Shown here piece after piece: positions 1 through 14,060 of a DNA stretch of 64,000 nucleotides. Origin of the DNA: Malus domestica (Eukaryota; Streptophyta; Magnoliopsida; Rosales; Rosaceae); contig NC_091667.1 of assembly GCF_042453785.1 (NCBI RefSeq), positions 36,386,001 through 36,450,000 of the forward strand, given 5' to 3'. The notes below the pieces were generated by a model. It was not told where the DNA came from. It saw only the letters and a program-made list of their open reading frames with translations, and searched no databases. Numbering within the stretch: the stretch's first letter is position 1; each line of letters begins with the position of its first letter. Both the position numbers and the translations under genes were made by a program.

Positions 1-3000
1 TGATTTTATTTTTCACAAGTCAGGAGAGAATATCAGTGCATGAAAATGACCAGGACGGGATGAGGCGGGGGATTTCAGGAATCTCTTTAAGAATACCTTC
101 TCCTAATCTCTTCCATCCCTAAGTCTTGTAGGTATAAATGGATGCTTTGAAGGATACGGTCCAATTCGACATCATATATTGTGCTTTGAAGAACCTGTGG
201 AAGAGAATTGCTGATTTAAGAGAAACCCAAAGATTATCGAACACAAAGATTATGAAATGGCAACAAACAAAATAAATACTTGATGTCTACATTGTGCTGA
301 TGTGCAAGTGGGATATTTTTGTCACAGCTAACACAGCTCATGAAAAAAGAAGCTGAAAAGAAGGCCATGAATTTGGCAATACCTTTGTAAGTTTTATTAA
401 ACATTTGACAACCAGATCGGAGAACTTCTGATTTCTGGAAGTAAATGATTCATTGGATGCAGGTGATGGCCATCTTGAGGGATCTAAAGGATGTAAGAGG
501 TTGATGAGAACAACAAAGGACGAAGTCCGATCTGCATTATCCTGCAAGAATAAAAATCATAGTTATAACTGATGTAACACCAACATTTAATATGGGGAAA
601 CCAATGCAATAACAAGTAGATCTTAACCAGAATCTTTAGCATCAAAACATTCAAGGCTTTCAGGAGTTGGCTGCCATCGTCCATATGGGGAACCCTTTCA
701 TCCAAAAGCCACAGAAGGAGCTCAGTGATTAGACTGTCAAGAGTACTTTCCTTGACAGCATAAGCAAGTCCTTTATTTTGAAATGTCTGCAAAGAAGTCC
801 AAAATATCAGAATGTTAGGAAAAAAGTTCGTAAAAGGTAATAATCTTTTACATAGTACATTTAGATCACATGAGCATGAATGAAACCTAAGGCAAGAATT
901 TGATGGTATGTTTACCTGCATAAGAGTGTTCAGGACATATTTACAAGACCTAGATGAAGCTCCTGTCAAACTGAAGTCAAAAGTCTTTGCTACCTTTTTG
1001 AAGAATAAAAAGAAGGAGAAATTTTAGTAAACACTAGGGTTTGATTAAAAGATGACAAGTCCTGATGGAGAAGCATCTACAATGAACTGTTACTCTACTT
1101 GCCTTATTTGCCAAGCAAGAAACCAGTCTATCTGCATCACGCACTAGTTCATCCATAGCACTGCCTTCTGGATCATTAGTCGCCTGTGCCAACTCATGAC
1201 ACACTACTTTCATTCCTTCAACTGACTGCAGCGCCAAAAAAAAATAAAAAAATAAATAAAGAAGAATAAAGAAGCAACTAAATTAAGATAAAACAACCTT
1301 GACCAGAGTCTACATCCTTTTGATTATAAGAAAGAGATTGTTATCACATCCAAAAGAAAACAAACGAGATAAGTTGCATACCTGTTCAGGAGAACCAAAA
1401 GAAATGATATCCAAAGCTTCATTCCAGTCTGTTGGGCCATTGGCACCAGTGAGTACATGGGGTGGCATCAGTTGCCTCTCCAAGTGAGGCTCAGGATGGC
1501 CATAGTTTCTCCTAGAAGAAAAATATCAACATATCCCACCAAAATTAGAAATAATTACACTGGAAAACTAGATGTATTTGTACAAAATAAAGGTATATAA
1601 AAAAATTGAAAATTTTGTGTATACCTAGAAAGCATTGGACCAGAAACAGATCGAGCAACCTCCCCACTTTGCTCTGCTACATCAGGCCTAATGACAAATA
1701 TAGAAAGATTTAAGTTTACACAACTTCTAGGGGTCAGGTCATGGGACAAATTTTTCACACATTTTAAACACTTTTAAATGGTTAAGACTGCATCTGACTT
1801 GCACGTTCATTTACTAATTTAATTTCAATGAAATATTGATGTCTCTTGGAAATACAAAACTGAAACCGTTTCATCTCAGTTTTATACCTTAAGTTTATTT
1901 TAGGGTACGATTTCAGAGAGTACAAGAAACCATTAATACTTCAGGAAAGTTGGAAAAACATTATTTATAGTGAATTTTCATTAAAAAAATCTGATATCCA
2001 AATTCAGCTTCAGATCTGCAATCTTAAGAAATGTTGATTTGAATACTGATTTTTCGTGTCTGGTAAAGAGTGCTTTAGTTTCTTCTTTCTTTTTTTTTGG
2101 GTACTTTACCCTTGAAAATTGAAAGTTAAGTATTAAAATGATTTTTTGCTTTTTGGTAATATTTGCCATCAGATTTAAAAGAGCAAACTGAAAATTTAGA
2201 ACATGTGACATCAAATCTCAGGTTGAGGTTCTCATCTCACATGAATCTGCCAATCTTCACTTCCTTTGGAATTTGGATAAGAGAGAGAGAGAGAGAGAGA
2301 GAAAGAGGTGCTTAAAATTTCGGGAGATATTAAACTTTCTTGAAAGAATAAAATAGATGTACTGTTCAGATGATGCAATCTCAACCATCCAAAGTCTTCA
2401 AGTCCAATGAGATAAAAAGTGAGTTCAAATGTGTCCCTTTGACCAGACCAGACCCTGAACCATTCCATTACTTGTAACCCTAAAACCTAACGATATAATT
2501 TATGGCAGTAGCAGTTCATGCAATTTAGTCAAAGTTTCCTATCCAAAACGAAGGCTTCCTAATCTGCTGTGTCCATATTTTTAAATTTAACCGAACAGAT
2601 AAGTGATTTATACATCCTCCTTAAGGAACTATGTAACTACTTTATCTTCTCTTAGTGTGCAAAAGTCATAGCAAAAGCACATACCCAATTTCCCTGACAG
2701 AACGCCTCAGAGAAGCCCTAGCTTCGCCAGGCTTTCCTTCCTTCCTTTTCTCCATTTCTCGAACCTGAAAAGAATTATTCTAGTTAACGGAAAACGAAAT
2801 AAATTACACAATACATGAACTTAATGAGACATAAAGATATACTGACCTTCCACTTAAATCGATCATCTAGCATGCTTTTCTGAGCATCTGTTAACTTTCC
2901 GACGTATCTCCATATGTCCTCACCTAAGGAAAGGATAAAAAGTTCGCTTGATGAGAGAACACATCACGTTGGTAAATAAACTTGGGCACATATTAAACAT

Positions 3001-6000
3001 TAGTTTCGAATTACAGCAAACAACTTTAGCTCATTATGCGGCATCATGACATACCAAGAATCTTATAACCAGTAGCTAGCGTATTTAAAGCAGCTTTCCT
3101 AATTTCACCATCTCTTTCTGCTGTCAAGCTCGCAACAATTTGCAAAGACTTTAGTTGTCCACTAATCTGTCAGAAAGAAGTAGACGCAAGTATCCTGTAA
3201 GTCTGTAACACAATTAAGTATAATGTACTGCATACACGATTGTATCTAAAACATACAAGTCTGCGCAGGCTTACCTCAGCTACGTGGTGATCAATCAAAT
3301 ATCCAACAAGATCAGCACACTCAATTCGAGTACGGTTGTTCTTAGAACGTAATCCCTCCAAAATATAAGGGAAGCTTTTTGCAGCAGTATATGCCTGCAC
3401 AATTTGTTTGGTCAGCTCCCGCATTTTTTCTCGTACTTTCTCAATGTTATGCCCAAGCTGCAGCACAAGATTCAGCATTTCCATTAGCGAAACTCCATTC
3501 AAGCCTTTTACTACAAAAATATTCAGATCTTCCAAGGCGTGGCAATAAAAATAGAAACCTTCTCTATCAAGCATGGAAAAAATATGGCCGCTTCTGATTC
3601 AGTCAAAATGTACGCCTCATCCCTAAATGTATCAAAAAGGTCTGGCAGAAATTCCAGCACCTGTAAATCAGAATATACGTGGTTAGAACAAAACACCCAG
3701 GAAACAGTAACACTTAAAAAGCAAGGAAATAAGAGTGAACGAAAACAAAGAGACCGCACCTTTAACAGGCACGTTGTGTTCGATTTACAAAATTGTAAAA
3801 CAAACCACCTCAGCAGTATATCCAATACTTCAATAATTTCCTTTTTAATGGTCGGAAGCGCCTGGAATGCACACACAAGAACATTGGTCAAACTAAGCAG
3901 GCATATTCGATACAAATAGAGATATTAGGAATAGCAGAAATATACCTTCTGTAGTATCTCAAGCCCATCAACTTGCTTCTTAAAATCTGTAGAAAGAAGC
4001 CGCCTATGCACATCCTCTCTAAAGTACTTCGTCATATCATTCTGCATGTAATGCACAAGTAAAATACTTTTCATAACTGCAATGACAATGGAAAACACAA
4101 GGAATTGTTCTGTGAAATCTATACAAGTACAAACCTCAAGATCTTGAATCTGTTCTATTCGTGGCTCTTCAAACTTAAACTTTTTAGCTACCAGTCGCTC
4201 TCTATCCTCCTGCAGTTCAAATACCCATGCATCAGTAGACTCAAGATTAGCACACAAGTTCAAATTCCATGCTATTGTCATATGTACCTTAATTGAATCT
4301 TTAACATTTATCAAGGCCTGTGACTGGACAGCTATATCTTGGACAGACAGCATTGAATTTGATCCCTTCGTGGGAATGGTCCTCTTCGCAATTCAAAGGA
4401 CAATCAATTAATATGATCATAACATCTAAAAAAAAAATGTTATCAACTACACCAGAGGGACGTACTGAAGTAGCTTTGGCTCCATGCTTCAAAACTCCAT
4501 TGGAAGCAGACTTTCCAGCCTTTGAAATGCTTTTGGAAGTTGGGGCCATCGGTATTGCTTTGGCCGACTCAAAAGATTCTAAGAGGAAACCATTCAAAAT
4601 AGTTAATTAGTTTAATGCATTACAAGCAAAAACACCAGAGCTAAGAATTTGACAAACACACCTTGAAAAGATCCATGAGGCCTCAACCGTTCAACAAGAG
4701 CTAAAGTTGGCCCATGAATATCTCTCAAAATCTTCTCAACCTAAACCAGTAATATAAACAAATAAATGAGAAGATATCAATCAATCAAAATGTGAAAAGG
4801 AATAAAATAAAAGTTAACCATAGTTGTCTAGCACGCTTACCGTTTCAGGCCCACTAACTCTCAAAATTTCCGAAACGCATGTCTCTGCTGCTTTACGAAC
4901 ATCTGAGGATTTATCCTATAAAAGATTCCAGACATCCAAGTCATTTCAGAAGTGAGTAATATATGAATACACTTAAGCGTATATATATGTACTAGCATAT
5001 ATACATACACATTTGTGTGTCCGTGTCACAGAGTGTCTGTTACTTAAACTTTTTACATCATTGTAAGATTTTTCCAATGTGTGCTTTGATGGATGGACAG
5101 GGTTAAAATAAATAAGACAAGAATTTCTATGATAATCAATTACAATTTACCGTCAAAGCAGAGGAAGCTGGTTTCAGAAGATGAGCAGCATCAGAGAAAT
5201 CACTTAACCCAGAAAGCTGTCTAGTCAACCACTCGAAAAGATCTTTCCGCCCTTCTGCACCAAGCTTGGTGTCTGATATAGCTGCTGTAATATAAGGAAC
5301 CTACAACAACATACTGTTACACTACTTGACATGAGACTCAAATTTCAAATCACGAATGGAGATAAAAGACAGTCACCATTTTATCAAGATGAACTGCGGA
5401 GAGCCATGAGTCTAAAGCAGTTAAAGTGCATTCTCTCATATGCTTCTTATTGTCTCCTAGACATTTCAAAACATCCGACAGAATGCCCTGCAATTCATGC
5501 AAAAGTTCAACTGTATTAAAAACAACAAAACGGATACTTCATATAAGTAGTTGTCAATTTGGATATAAACAAACCTTGCTGAACTTTTCAACTTGTGCGC
5601 CCATTGCAGATGCAACATTACCAACAACCGTTAAGGTTGCAGCGACCAAGTTCTTGTTGCTATCATATAAGCGCCCCCTTAAGGCACCAAACAACTCCGC
5701 TGGCAGTCAAACAATAAACAAGTAATCAATAAATTGAATGGCGGCTATTCTGTAGGTAACAATAAATATATTGTTTGTACCCATTCCAGTTGGCTGGATG
5801 CGCTTATTAGCTTCTTCTAAAATTTTATTGACAGCTTCTATCGACTCCAAGCGAACCTAGAAGATGGAAAAATAACACACTCAATATAGCTTCTAACAAA
5901 TGAAAACTTTCTTAAAACAACCATTAAAAACAGCATACAGACATAACATAATTCGAAAACAAGACCTTCCAGTCAGGACTCTCCAAACTCTTCAGCAGCG

Positions 6001-9000
6001 TAGGGGTGACCTTTCCACTAATATCTTCACGTGGAAGGCCATCTAACCCACCAACAGAGACAGATGAAGTAGATTCTGTTGCCCTAACACTTCTCTTCAG
6101 AACCACAGAAGCACCCTGGAAAATAATATAAGACATGAGTTGCCAATAAACAAGAAAGACTGATGTATGCAAACTTCGACTATCATAAGGAATACCTCAA
6201 ATGGATTCTTTTCATACTCTGCGTCCAGTGCACTGAGTAGTGCAGGTTTAACATCAGTAAGAAACCCTTTAATATCTGAAACATAGAGATAATCTTAGAA
6301 GTGCCGAAATGAAGATGAGGTATGGAGCATCCAAACTAAAAAGACTAGTCACCTGGACCAACAAATTTATGTATAGCACCCAAAAGCTTAATAGTAGAGT
6401 TCCTAGTGGCAGCAGCACTGGACTGCAGTCCAGTTTCTTTACAAAAATCAATCAAATCCTGTAAAACATATTATCCTCTTTATGCAAATTACTAAGAACT
6501 AATTGATGACTGGAACAGATGAAAGAAAACAAAATCAGCTAAATCGGAACAGAATCCAAAAACCTTGAGTTTCACATGTGCGACACCAAAGTCTTCTACT
6601 GCTGAAACCATCCACAATACTCCCTCACTGAGAACCTTAGGGTTCTTGTGCTCTTTCATAATTTTGTAAAGCTACAATAAGCAGAAATACCAATCAATCA
6701 TTGGAGAACGAGCAATATATAGTGCATGCTCATGGGCATAAGATTAAGCATCCTTGCTTTCAGGAAAAACAGAAGGCATCCAGAAAAATGATGGCTAGTA
6801 GAAGAATCACATCTAAACTTACTCTTTCAAAAATTAATCCTGGACCTACGGCTTCAGAAAAAGCAGTGAGGCACTTCATGGCATGAGTCCGGGTCTTGAT
6901 ATCTGCAACCCGTTCACTAATACCTGTCAAAGTGCATAACACCATTAGAAGCCAGATTTGACAACCATATATGTTCATCCACAGCAACAACCTGAAGAGA
7001 GACAAAAAGCAAACCAAGCTCCAATCCTGATGTCTGATCTAAATTAAAATAAAAACTCACCCAGAAGACAAAGTACTACACATTTCTTAGGAAACTTCTT
7101 TGCAGTGGACGCCATATAGGTAATAACTTCAATAACCTGTTGCTGAACCTGCATTACTCAAAATACGCGTCTTAATAAACTATACACCGAAACCCTAATA
7201 AGAGAGAAAAGCAAGCAAGATCTTATTAAACCTGCCTAACAAAATATTCAAAGCTATACCTGAACATTTTTTTCACTCCAACCAGGGACAGCACAAAGTA
7301 AACGAACTAACATCTCAATTGAATGGTCAATGTCCTGTAAACCTTCGACTTGCTGTTTAAATGAGGATATGGCTGCAACAAAATCGAATATAATACATTC
7401 AACCAGAATATTGCATGGAAAACATGGGAATATCAACCGTGTCAATTGACCACCAAAGACAAAAGGAAAACACATTAATCAACAACAGAGCAGACAAAAA
7501 AAAGTAGTTTACCATTGAAGAAACTACTAAATATACATACAACACAATGGGAAAAAAAAAATTCATGAGATGTCTGAATATAAATTATAAAGTATCGTAT
7601 CAATTTATGCTGCTCAAAAGGAAATCGCCTAGCATCAATGAAGAAAAATCTAAACAATAAATATTTGAGCCATTGGTACCGGTCATGGTAGTTTTCCTAC
7701 TAGCAATACAACTCATCAGCACAACAATACTACAAAAAGCTAAAATGGGAAAACCACATAGCTTTGGTACCTTGATCGTGATGTCAATTCATACCAGCAG
7801 AAGAAATTGTTAGAAGGTCAAAATATTACTTAATCTAATACTAGGAATACATACTATACATTTTGACATGCAAATATTCACAATGCACGCATGAGCAGAT
7901 CTTAAACAATCAACGATGGCTTAAAATAAATATTTGTGCAAATATAACCATATCTATAGATGAAATTTTTCAGAAACATGAGGCATAAGCTTTTTGAGAA
8001 GAAACATGAGGTATAAGCTTTTAATGTCATAATCATTAACATTGATGAATAAGCATCATCACCAACCTTCAAGCCGTTCTTTCCATGCACTACTCTTTAA
8101 TTGAGAGACAGTATCTTCTTGTATAAGAGAACCTAATCTGCTTTCAATCTCTTCAAGACTCATATCACCTGGCTGTAACATTTCACAACCAAAGGTGCAG
8201 TAAAGAAAACATCTTTAATAATGTTACTAGGAAAATAACCAAAGAGCATATTAGCCAAAAATTAAGTACCTCAACATCTTCAGGTATTTCAATTAACTTA
8301 GAAGCTTTTGGCTGAACAGTTGCATCTCCTTTCTTACTGCCACCCGATTTAACAGATCCCCCTTTTTGTTTTGCAGGCTAATGACAATATCAATGTGTCA
8401 ACCATGAAACATGATGATGATAATAAATCCAAAATAATTTCAAAAAAGGTAACCACAGATTAAAAATTTAGAGCTAAAATGAACTCACAGCTGCCTGAAC
8501 AGGCCTCTTCCCACTAAGCATGCTTGCAGCTGACCTTCGAACAAATGAACTCTCTGTAGTCTGCATACAATTTAGTCAACATAAAAACCTTTACGATCAA
8601 AGATAGTCTGGTATCCAGAATGGTAATCTAACAATGCAAAATATGTAACAGGATAATATTTATTTATAAGAGCAAAAAGACAGTAGGACAATAGAAGGGA
8701 TTCTAACAACCAATCTGCAGTGTGTAATGTAAACCCTAAACTGCAAGACAAGAAGGAACCTACCTCCAAAGAGGGTGCAGTCACACCAGAGCTTTGGGCT
8801 GCAGTTGGCATATCATGAGGTGTAGAGCAAAGTGAGAAATAAACTTTGAATACTCAAAGAGAAGCAGTCATTAGAAGCGCCAAAAAGGAAAATGAACCTG
8901 AGCTCACAGTAGTGGATGCACCACCTTCAGAACCCATAATCATTTCAGAGAGCTTCTTTCTTCTGACATCATCAAGTTTCTCAAGTGACCTTTCCAAGGG

Positions 9001-12000
9001 CCTCATACCAACCATCTAAAGAAAATGGACATGGGAGACATGAAATTAATATGTCAGTATTTACTATCCAAGCCTAAGACACAAACCTTAAACCAGTTTA
9101 CTGCATTGAACATACTACCTTAGCTATTGCCGCCAAAGCTGAAAAGGATGCATCCCTCACGTCTGGGGTTCCATCGTTGAGGCACTACAAGGTCCAGATT
9201 GTTTTGTTTCAGCCATTGCATGCAATTACAAAATTGAAAGTAAAAATAGCAAAATATAGTTTAAACCCTGCAAAACGAAATTGCTGTTCTAATAGGTTTG
9301 CAACTATACTCATTCTTATATTTAATAATGTAACCCATAGGATTGGTTTGAGGACTGTTCTGGATTGGCTATTAAAGCTGGCCAAACAATTCAAAAAGAC
9401 GTGAACTTTCAACCCTCATGCAATAAATAGAGAGTTTTTTCTTACCCTTTTTTTGTACATATATGGAAGCATAGAGCACATAATATCATATTATAAAACA
9501 TTACAAAAATATTTGAACGAAAAACAAGAAAAAAAACAGTAGACATCAAGGCAAGTATACACTGACCTCCATTAATATAGGAACGTAATCCTTGTGTAAC
9601 TTTAAAACAACAGCCTTGTTGCTTGTTTCAATACAAAATGTCACCCAGTTCAAAGTCAATGAACGCACAAGTGGTACTTTATTTTTTACTGCTGTCTTAA
9701 TATCTACAATAAAAAGCATTCATCAAACATTAACGTCAAAAACTGCCTAACCAGAGAATTACATCTTGCCCTCACATAAACAGTAAAATAAGACAATAAT
9801 CAATACCAAGAAATGATAGATGACGTCAGTGCATACAAACAAAATTCACAAAGTGAAAATGATGCATAAATTACTGACTAAAACATAAAACCTGCCTTCA
9901 ACAATGTCAATGAGATTTAAGCAGCCAGCAGTATGCATTGTTTGAAGAGCTTGTGAGAGTGCCTCAGTCATAGTTGGTTTTTTTTCTTTCAATTTTTCCT
10001 ATGCAAAACAAAAAGGAAAGATAAGAATTGAATCATAAATCTCTTCAAATCATTATAGATGATGTAGTGTAAAAATAAACTTCATAAGCTAAATCCTCAT
10101 TCTTCTCAAAAAAAAAAAAAAAAAAGCTAAATCCTCAGGTTGTGTTTGGAGGAGAGATTTGCAAGTACCAAGGGATTTGCAGTGTTTGTAGATACAATGC
10201 ATTAAAAGGGATTTCCAAAAGAGCACTTGAAAGAAGTCATTTGTAAATCCCTTGATTAAGTCTTTTGTAATGTATTTATCCAAAACCCCTGGGTACTTGT
10301 GAATCCCTCATCCCAACATAGCTAAACCCTCATGCAGTGCAGTCTAAATCCCTCTATCTAATGTTTATTAGTTCATTTCTAACAAATTTATCCAAAACCC
10401 CTTTGTACTTGCAAATCCTTCGTCCAAACATAGCCTCAGTAAAATAAATTAATCAAGACGAAAGATTGTTTGCCCAAAACCATCAGAAGGAAGGGTAATA
10501 GAGCATGCCTACATGCAGAATAAAACTTTCCACTTCGAAACATTAAAGCAGGCATGGCAAATCAAGAGAGAAAAATATAAACAACTACTTCAAATGCAAA
10601 GCCTTAACTTAAAACTGAAAAATAATCAAATAGACAATAGCCAGGGCAGCAGAAGTAACTTGCTCTGGGCTACCTCATACATAGTTGGATTGTTTTAGAA
10701 CACAGTTCAACATTAAAATAACAATGAACCTTCAAAAGGGTATAGCAATAAACTTACAAGTAAACCTGGCAATAGAAATCGTGAACTCCCAGAAAAATGA
10801 GTTCTTAGACCCTTAGCAAGATTACCAATAGCTTGAATAGCTTCAACTGCAACAGCTATGTTCACATCTGTTATAAGCTGCAGGAGAAATGTAGTTCATT
10901 GAGAGAAATGAATTGGACAGAGAACAATGTTGAAGTGAGCACAAAAATACTTGTTTCAACTAAAATACATAAAAATACCTTCTTTAATGTCCGACAGATT
11001 TCTGTAAAATCGCCAGGGGCAATTCTTTTAGTTGAAGCAAGCTTGGTTAACTCTGCAACAGCCTCCTTTCGTTCTGACCACTTTGTAGCTTTCTAGAACA
11101 CAGTGAAAATATGGACAGCAATAAGCAGCGAGAACAAAGCATGCATAACTTAAAAGGATATACTGTGTAAAGATCACCTTTTCTGATGAATGTAATATCA
11201 AATCCACATCCACTATGGAAACAAGTTATGAAACAAAAAAACTGCATTTTAAGATAGAGATAACACTGACCACTCCATCCCAAAATCCAGACTTCTCCAA
11301 AGGAGTCAATATATCAACAGGATCAACAAGCTCATATTCATCTATTTCCTGAGGAGCTGACAATCACATATAAAATTCAGATAAGATTGATAAAATATGT
11401 AAGCATAAGAGATGAATACTGGCACTGCTGTTAAATGTGTTTTTAAGCTACATTCAGAAAAGATTGATAAAAAAATATGTAAGCATAAATGATAAAACAG
11501 TGGCACTGCAATGTCTAAAGCCTAACAGATAAAATTACTTTCTCTCACTGCAACAAGATCTACATAATCTACTCAAATATCATTTACGAAACGGAAAAGC
11601 ATCTAGAAGTCCCAAGAGTCACTCAGATACCATCTGCTGCAGATTCCTCCGAAGGACTAGGACCAACTACTTCAGAAACAGCTTCCTTTTCTGGCTCCTT
11701 GTCTTGCTCCAATCTAATAAATATAATTAAGATAATCCAGTATAAGTTATAGCCATATACATGTGTCCTGCCTACAGTTAAAAACACATTTAACAGCAGA
11801 CTTTTCACCTGATTTTGCGAGATGGCCTGGCTATCCCTGTAACATTTATAAGCTCAGCCTCCAACTCTTTTTTCTTCAATGAAAAAAGGGGGCAATAGAG
11901 TTATTCGTTTTGCCAAGAAAAAATGAACAGAAAGTTACTTGCAACATATACAAATATTTATCATACCATTGTATCCCTCATCTTCTCAAACAATATTGAT

Positions 12001-13570
12001 TTAACAGGGTCTTTTCCTATCCAACGGCAAAGCTCAAGAGTAAGCCCTTTGGAACATGCACGAACATTTTGATCTTGATGGTCAAATAGTTCGGGGAGCA
12101 TCTTCAAAACCCTTTTCGGAGGAACAACTTTTGCGCCAAATTCACTATTACAGTGAGAAATATTATAAACCAGTTAGAAAAACAAGTAGAAGAATACATA
12201 ACTAGTTTTCAGAAAAGAAATCTCTGTGGAAAACCTTAAGGCTTGAAACATGACATCAATTGCAGGCACAACAGCTTTGGAAACTTTGTTTTTTATTGCC
12301 TTCTCCATAGCATCCTACAATAAAACAAACCATTGAAAAGGTCAACAACATTCTTCATCAAACACAGCAGACAGAAATAAACAAAATAGTTATAAACCAA
12401 CGGCACCAATCCTAACCTACTTCCATTCCATGTAGTTGCCTTCCATCACTCTTTTCCCACTTGTTTTCAATTGTTGTAAACACCAAAGAAACAGCTAACT
12501 CTGGTATATCGACCCCTGACTTAATTTACATAACGTGGCTCCAACCCAACAACACACCCTCCCTCTCTCCCTTCCTTTCTCTCGCCAAAAGTCCATGCCT
12601 ACATACGAACCAGGAGTAAAGCGTAATAGCAATGGCCTCATTCTATTACATGTAGAATGCCCTCTGCTGCCTAATTTAAATCTTTACATTTAGCTCATAT
12701 GTCTATATTTGACAAGTCCTTCATACCAAAGACCAAAACTAAGAAATAACTACTGGGACTAATCAAACGCAAACAGCCACCAACACTTCACAACTTACCG
12801 CAACTGCTACTAATACTCCATTATATGAGAGTTCACTTGAAAACTATCGCAATTAAAAATAATAAAAAAGCACTCTAGTCTACACTGGAGCAAATTACCA
12901 TGTAAACAAACAAACAAACCAAAAAACATAACTTACCAAGAAAGCGTCCACGGCCTCCAATTCAATCCAAAGCATAAATGCAGCTTGAGCCTTTTCCACC
13001 GTCTTCGGCCTACCAGTGAGGCATTTGGCCACAATGGCATCACAAACTTCCTTGGCATATCTGCAGCACACAAACTTTACAATTAGCAATTCGATCAAAG
13101 GCTTGTAACAAAACAAGTTCAAAAAACAATTATGATAAACTAACCTTCCGGCATCAGCATCCGCAGCTCGTAAAAATGCAATCAAGGCATCGAGCGCCTT
13201 CTCTTGCACTGGCGAATTGGAATCCGCCAGAGTCTTCCTAAAAAGCGGACCTAACCAAAAACAACAACACACACAAAAACTAAATTATAACCACGCCAAA
13301 ATGCAAATGCAGAGGAAGATTAGTCACAACCAGTAACCAAAAATTAAAAAATTAAATTAAACAAAATTAAAAACACACAAAACTCACTATCCCCAGGTGT
13401 AATTTCTTACCAAATTCACGAAGGCGAGAGTCTTTGGGATCGGCGATGGAGTCGCAGAGAGCGGCCAAGTCAATGTTGGCCTCGTTCCTCACCTTCCAGT
13501 TCTTGTGGAAGAGCCGATCGTCCCACGGCAGTTTCTTCGCCTCCTTGAGCAATTTCTCCTCCTCCGACAT
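1..13570 (-). CDS. MOR1: MOR1/GEM1-like microtubule-associated protein, XMAP215/TOG family (3' end outside window)
   Basis: This gene encodes the plant XMAP215/Dis1 homologue, a long protein of TOG (HEAT-repeat) domains that binds tubulin and promotes microtubule growth in cortical arrays, spindle and phragmoplast. The start ATG is at 13570 and the protein opens MSEEEKLLKEAKKLPW, as in Arabidopsis MOR1. The first exons read cleanly as 13411-13570, 13145-13250, 12937-13060 and 12235-12314. An acidic linker lies at 11623-11720 and the next TOG begins near 11340 (motif DPVDILTPLEKSGFWDGV). The segment LLLWLLDERVPHMDDGSQLL lies near 650-760, and the last visible exon, near 90-190, contains LDRILQSIHLYLQDLGMEE. 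I infer that roughly the last 15 percent of the protein lies beyond position 1. There are dozens of small exons, and I placed only the first four exactly. No frameshift was noticed. Family identification is from memory of the Arabidopsis protein and is very confident. Confidence 0.95.
2281..2303. repeat. (GA)n microsatellite in a MOR1 intron
   Basis: An uninterrupted GA dinucleotide run is visible inside a MOR1 intron. It is a simple repeat with no coding content. Confidence 0.9.
10137..10434. mobile_element. MITE-like inverted-repeat element in a MOR1 intron
   Basis: The left end (about 10137-10180, containing GTGTTTGGAGGAGAGATTTG) and the right end (about 10395-10434, containing CCTTCGTCCAAACATAGCC) are imperfect reverse complements over roughly 40 bases. 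Between them are further internal fragments of the same motifs, such as TTATCCAAAACCCC twice, near 10278 and 10390. There is no ORF. The trinucleotide TCA flanks both ends and could be a target duplication. Size and structure fit a non-autonomous DNA transposon; the superfamily is undetermined. Confidence 0.65.
12320..12930. other. Long MOR1 intron 3 without recognisable element
   Basis: This intron lies between the exon ending at 12937 and the one starting at 12314. It is AT-rich with one C/T-rich patch near 12550-12590. I see no ORF, inverted repeat or gene fragment in it. Confidence 0.6.
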
Positions 13571-14060
13571 TTCTCAAATCAAAATATGGAAAAATCGCAG
13601 TGCCCTAAGAATCTGATCTGCACAAATGCAAATGCAAATGCAGAGCGTCCAGGGGCAGATCGGGATCCAGAATTTTTGAAAAAGCAATTCGAAATACAAA
13701 ACCTAATTTTGTTGACAGAAAGGGATTGTAACCATGGAGTGTTGGGCAAGAGAGAGAGAGAGAGAGAGAGCCCAATCGAGGAGAGAGAGACAATGACGCA
13801 CTGTTGCTGGTTTGGCTTTATTTAGACGGCAGAAATTATTTTCTCTCTTATTTTTTTTTCCTTTTCAAAATTTCCCTCTGTTGACGAATGATGGCGTTTA
13901 AGCCGTCCGATTGAAGTTGCCCGCGATTTCGACCTTTTATTTCAAATTAAAGGCCGGCCTTGCGGGAGATCCACGCGATGGAGTTGTCAGCGCGTCGCAG
14001 TGGATTGTAGTCCGGTGCGTGTGATGTCGTTTTCGCTTTTTCGAGCCTCTTAACGACACA
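13571..14060 (-). promoter_or_regulatory. MOR1 5' leader and upstream region
   Basis: This is sequence immediately upstream of the MOR1 ATG. A (GA)n run at about 13749-13770 lies roughly 180 bases upstream of the start, a common position for GA/CT repeats in plant leaders (CT on the transcribed strand). No clear TATA box was picked out. The region ends where the tandem repeats begin. Confidence 0.5.
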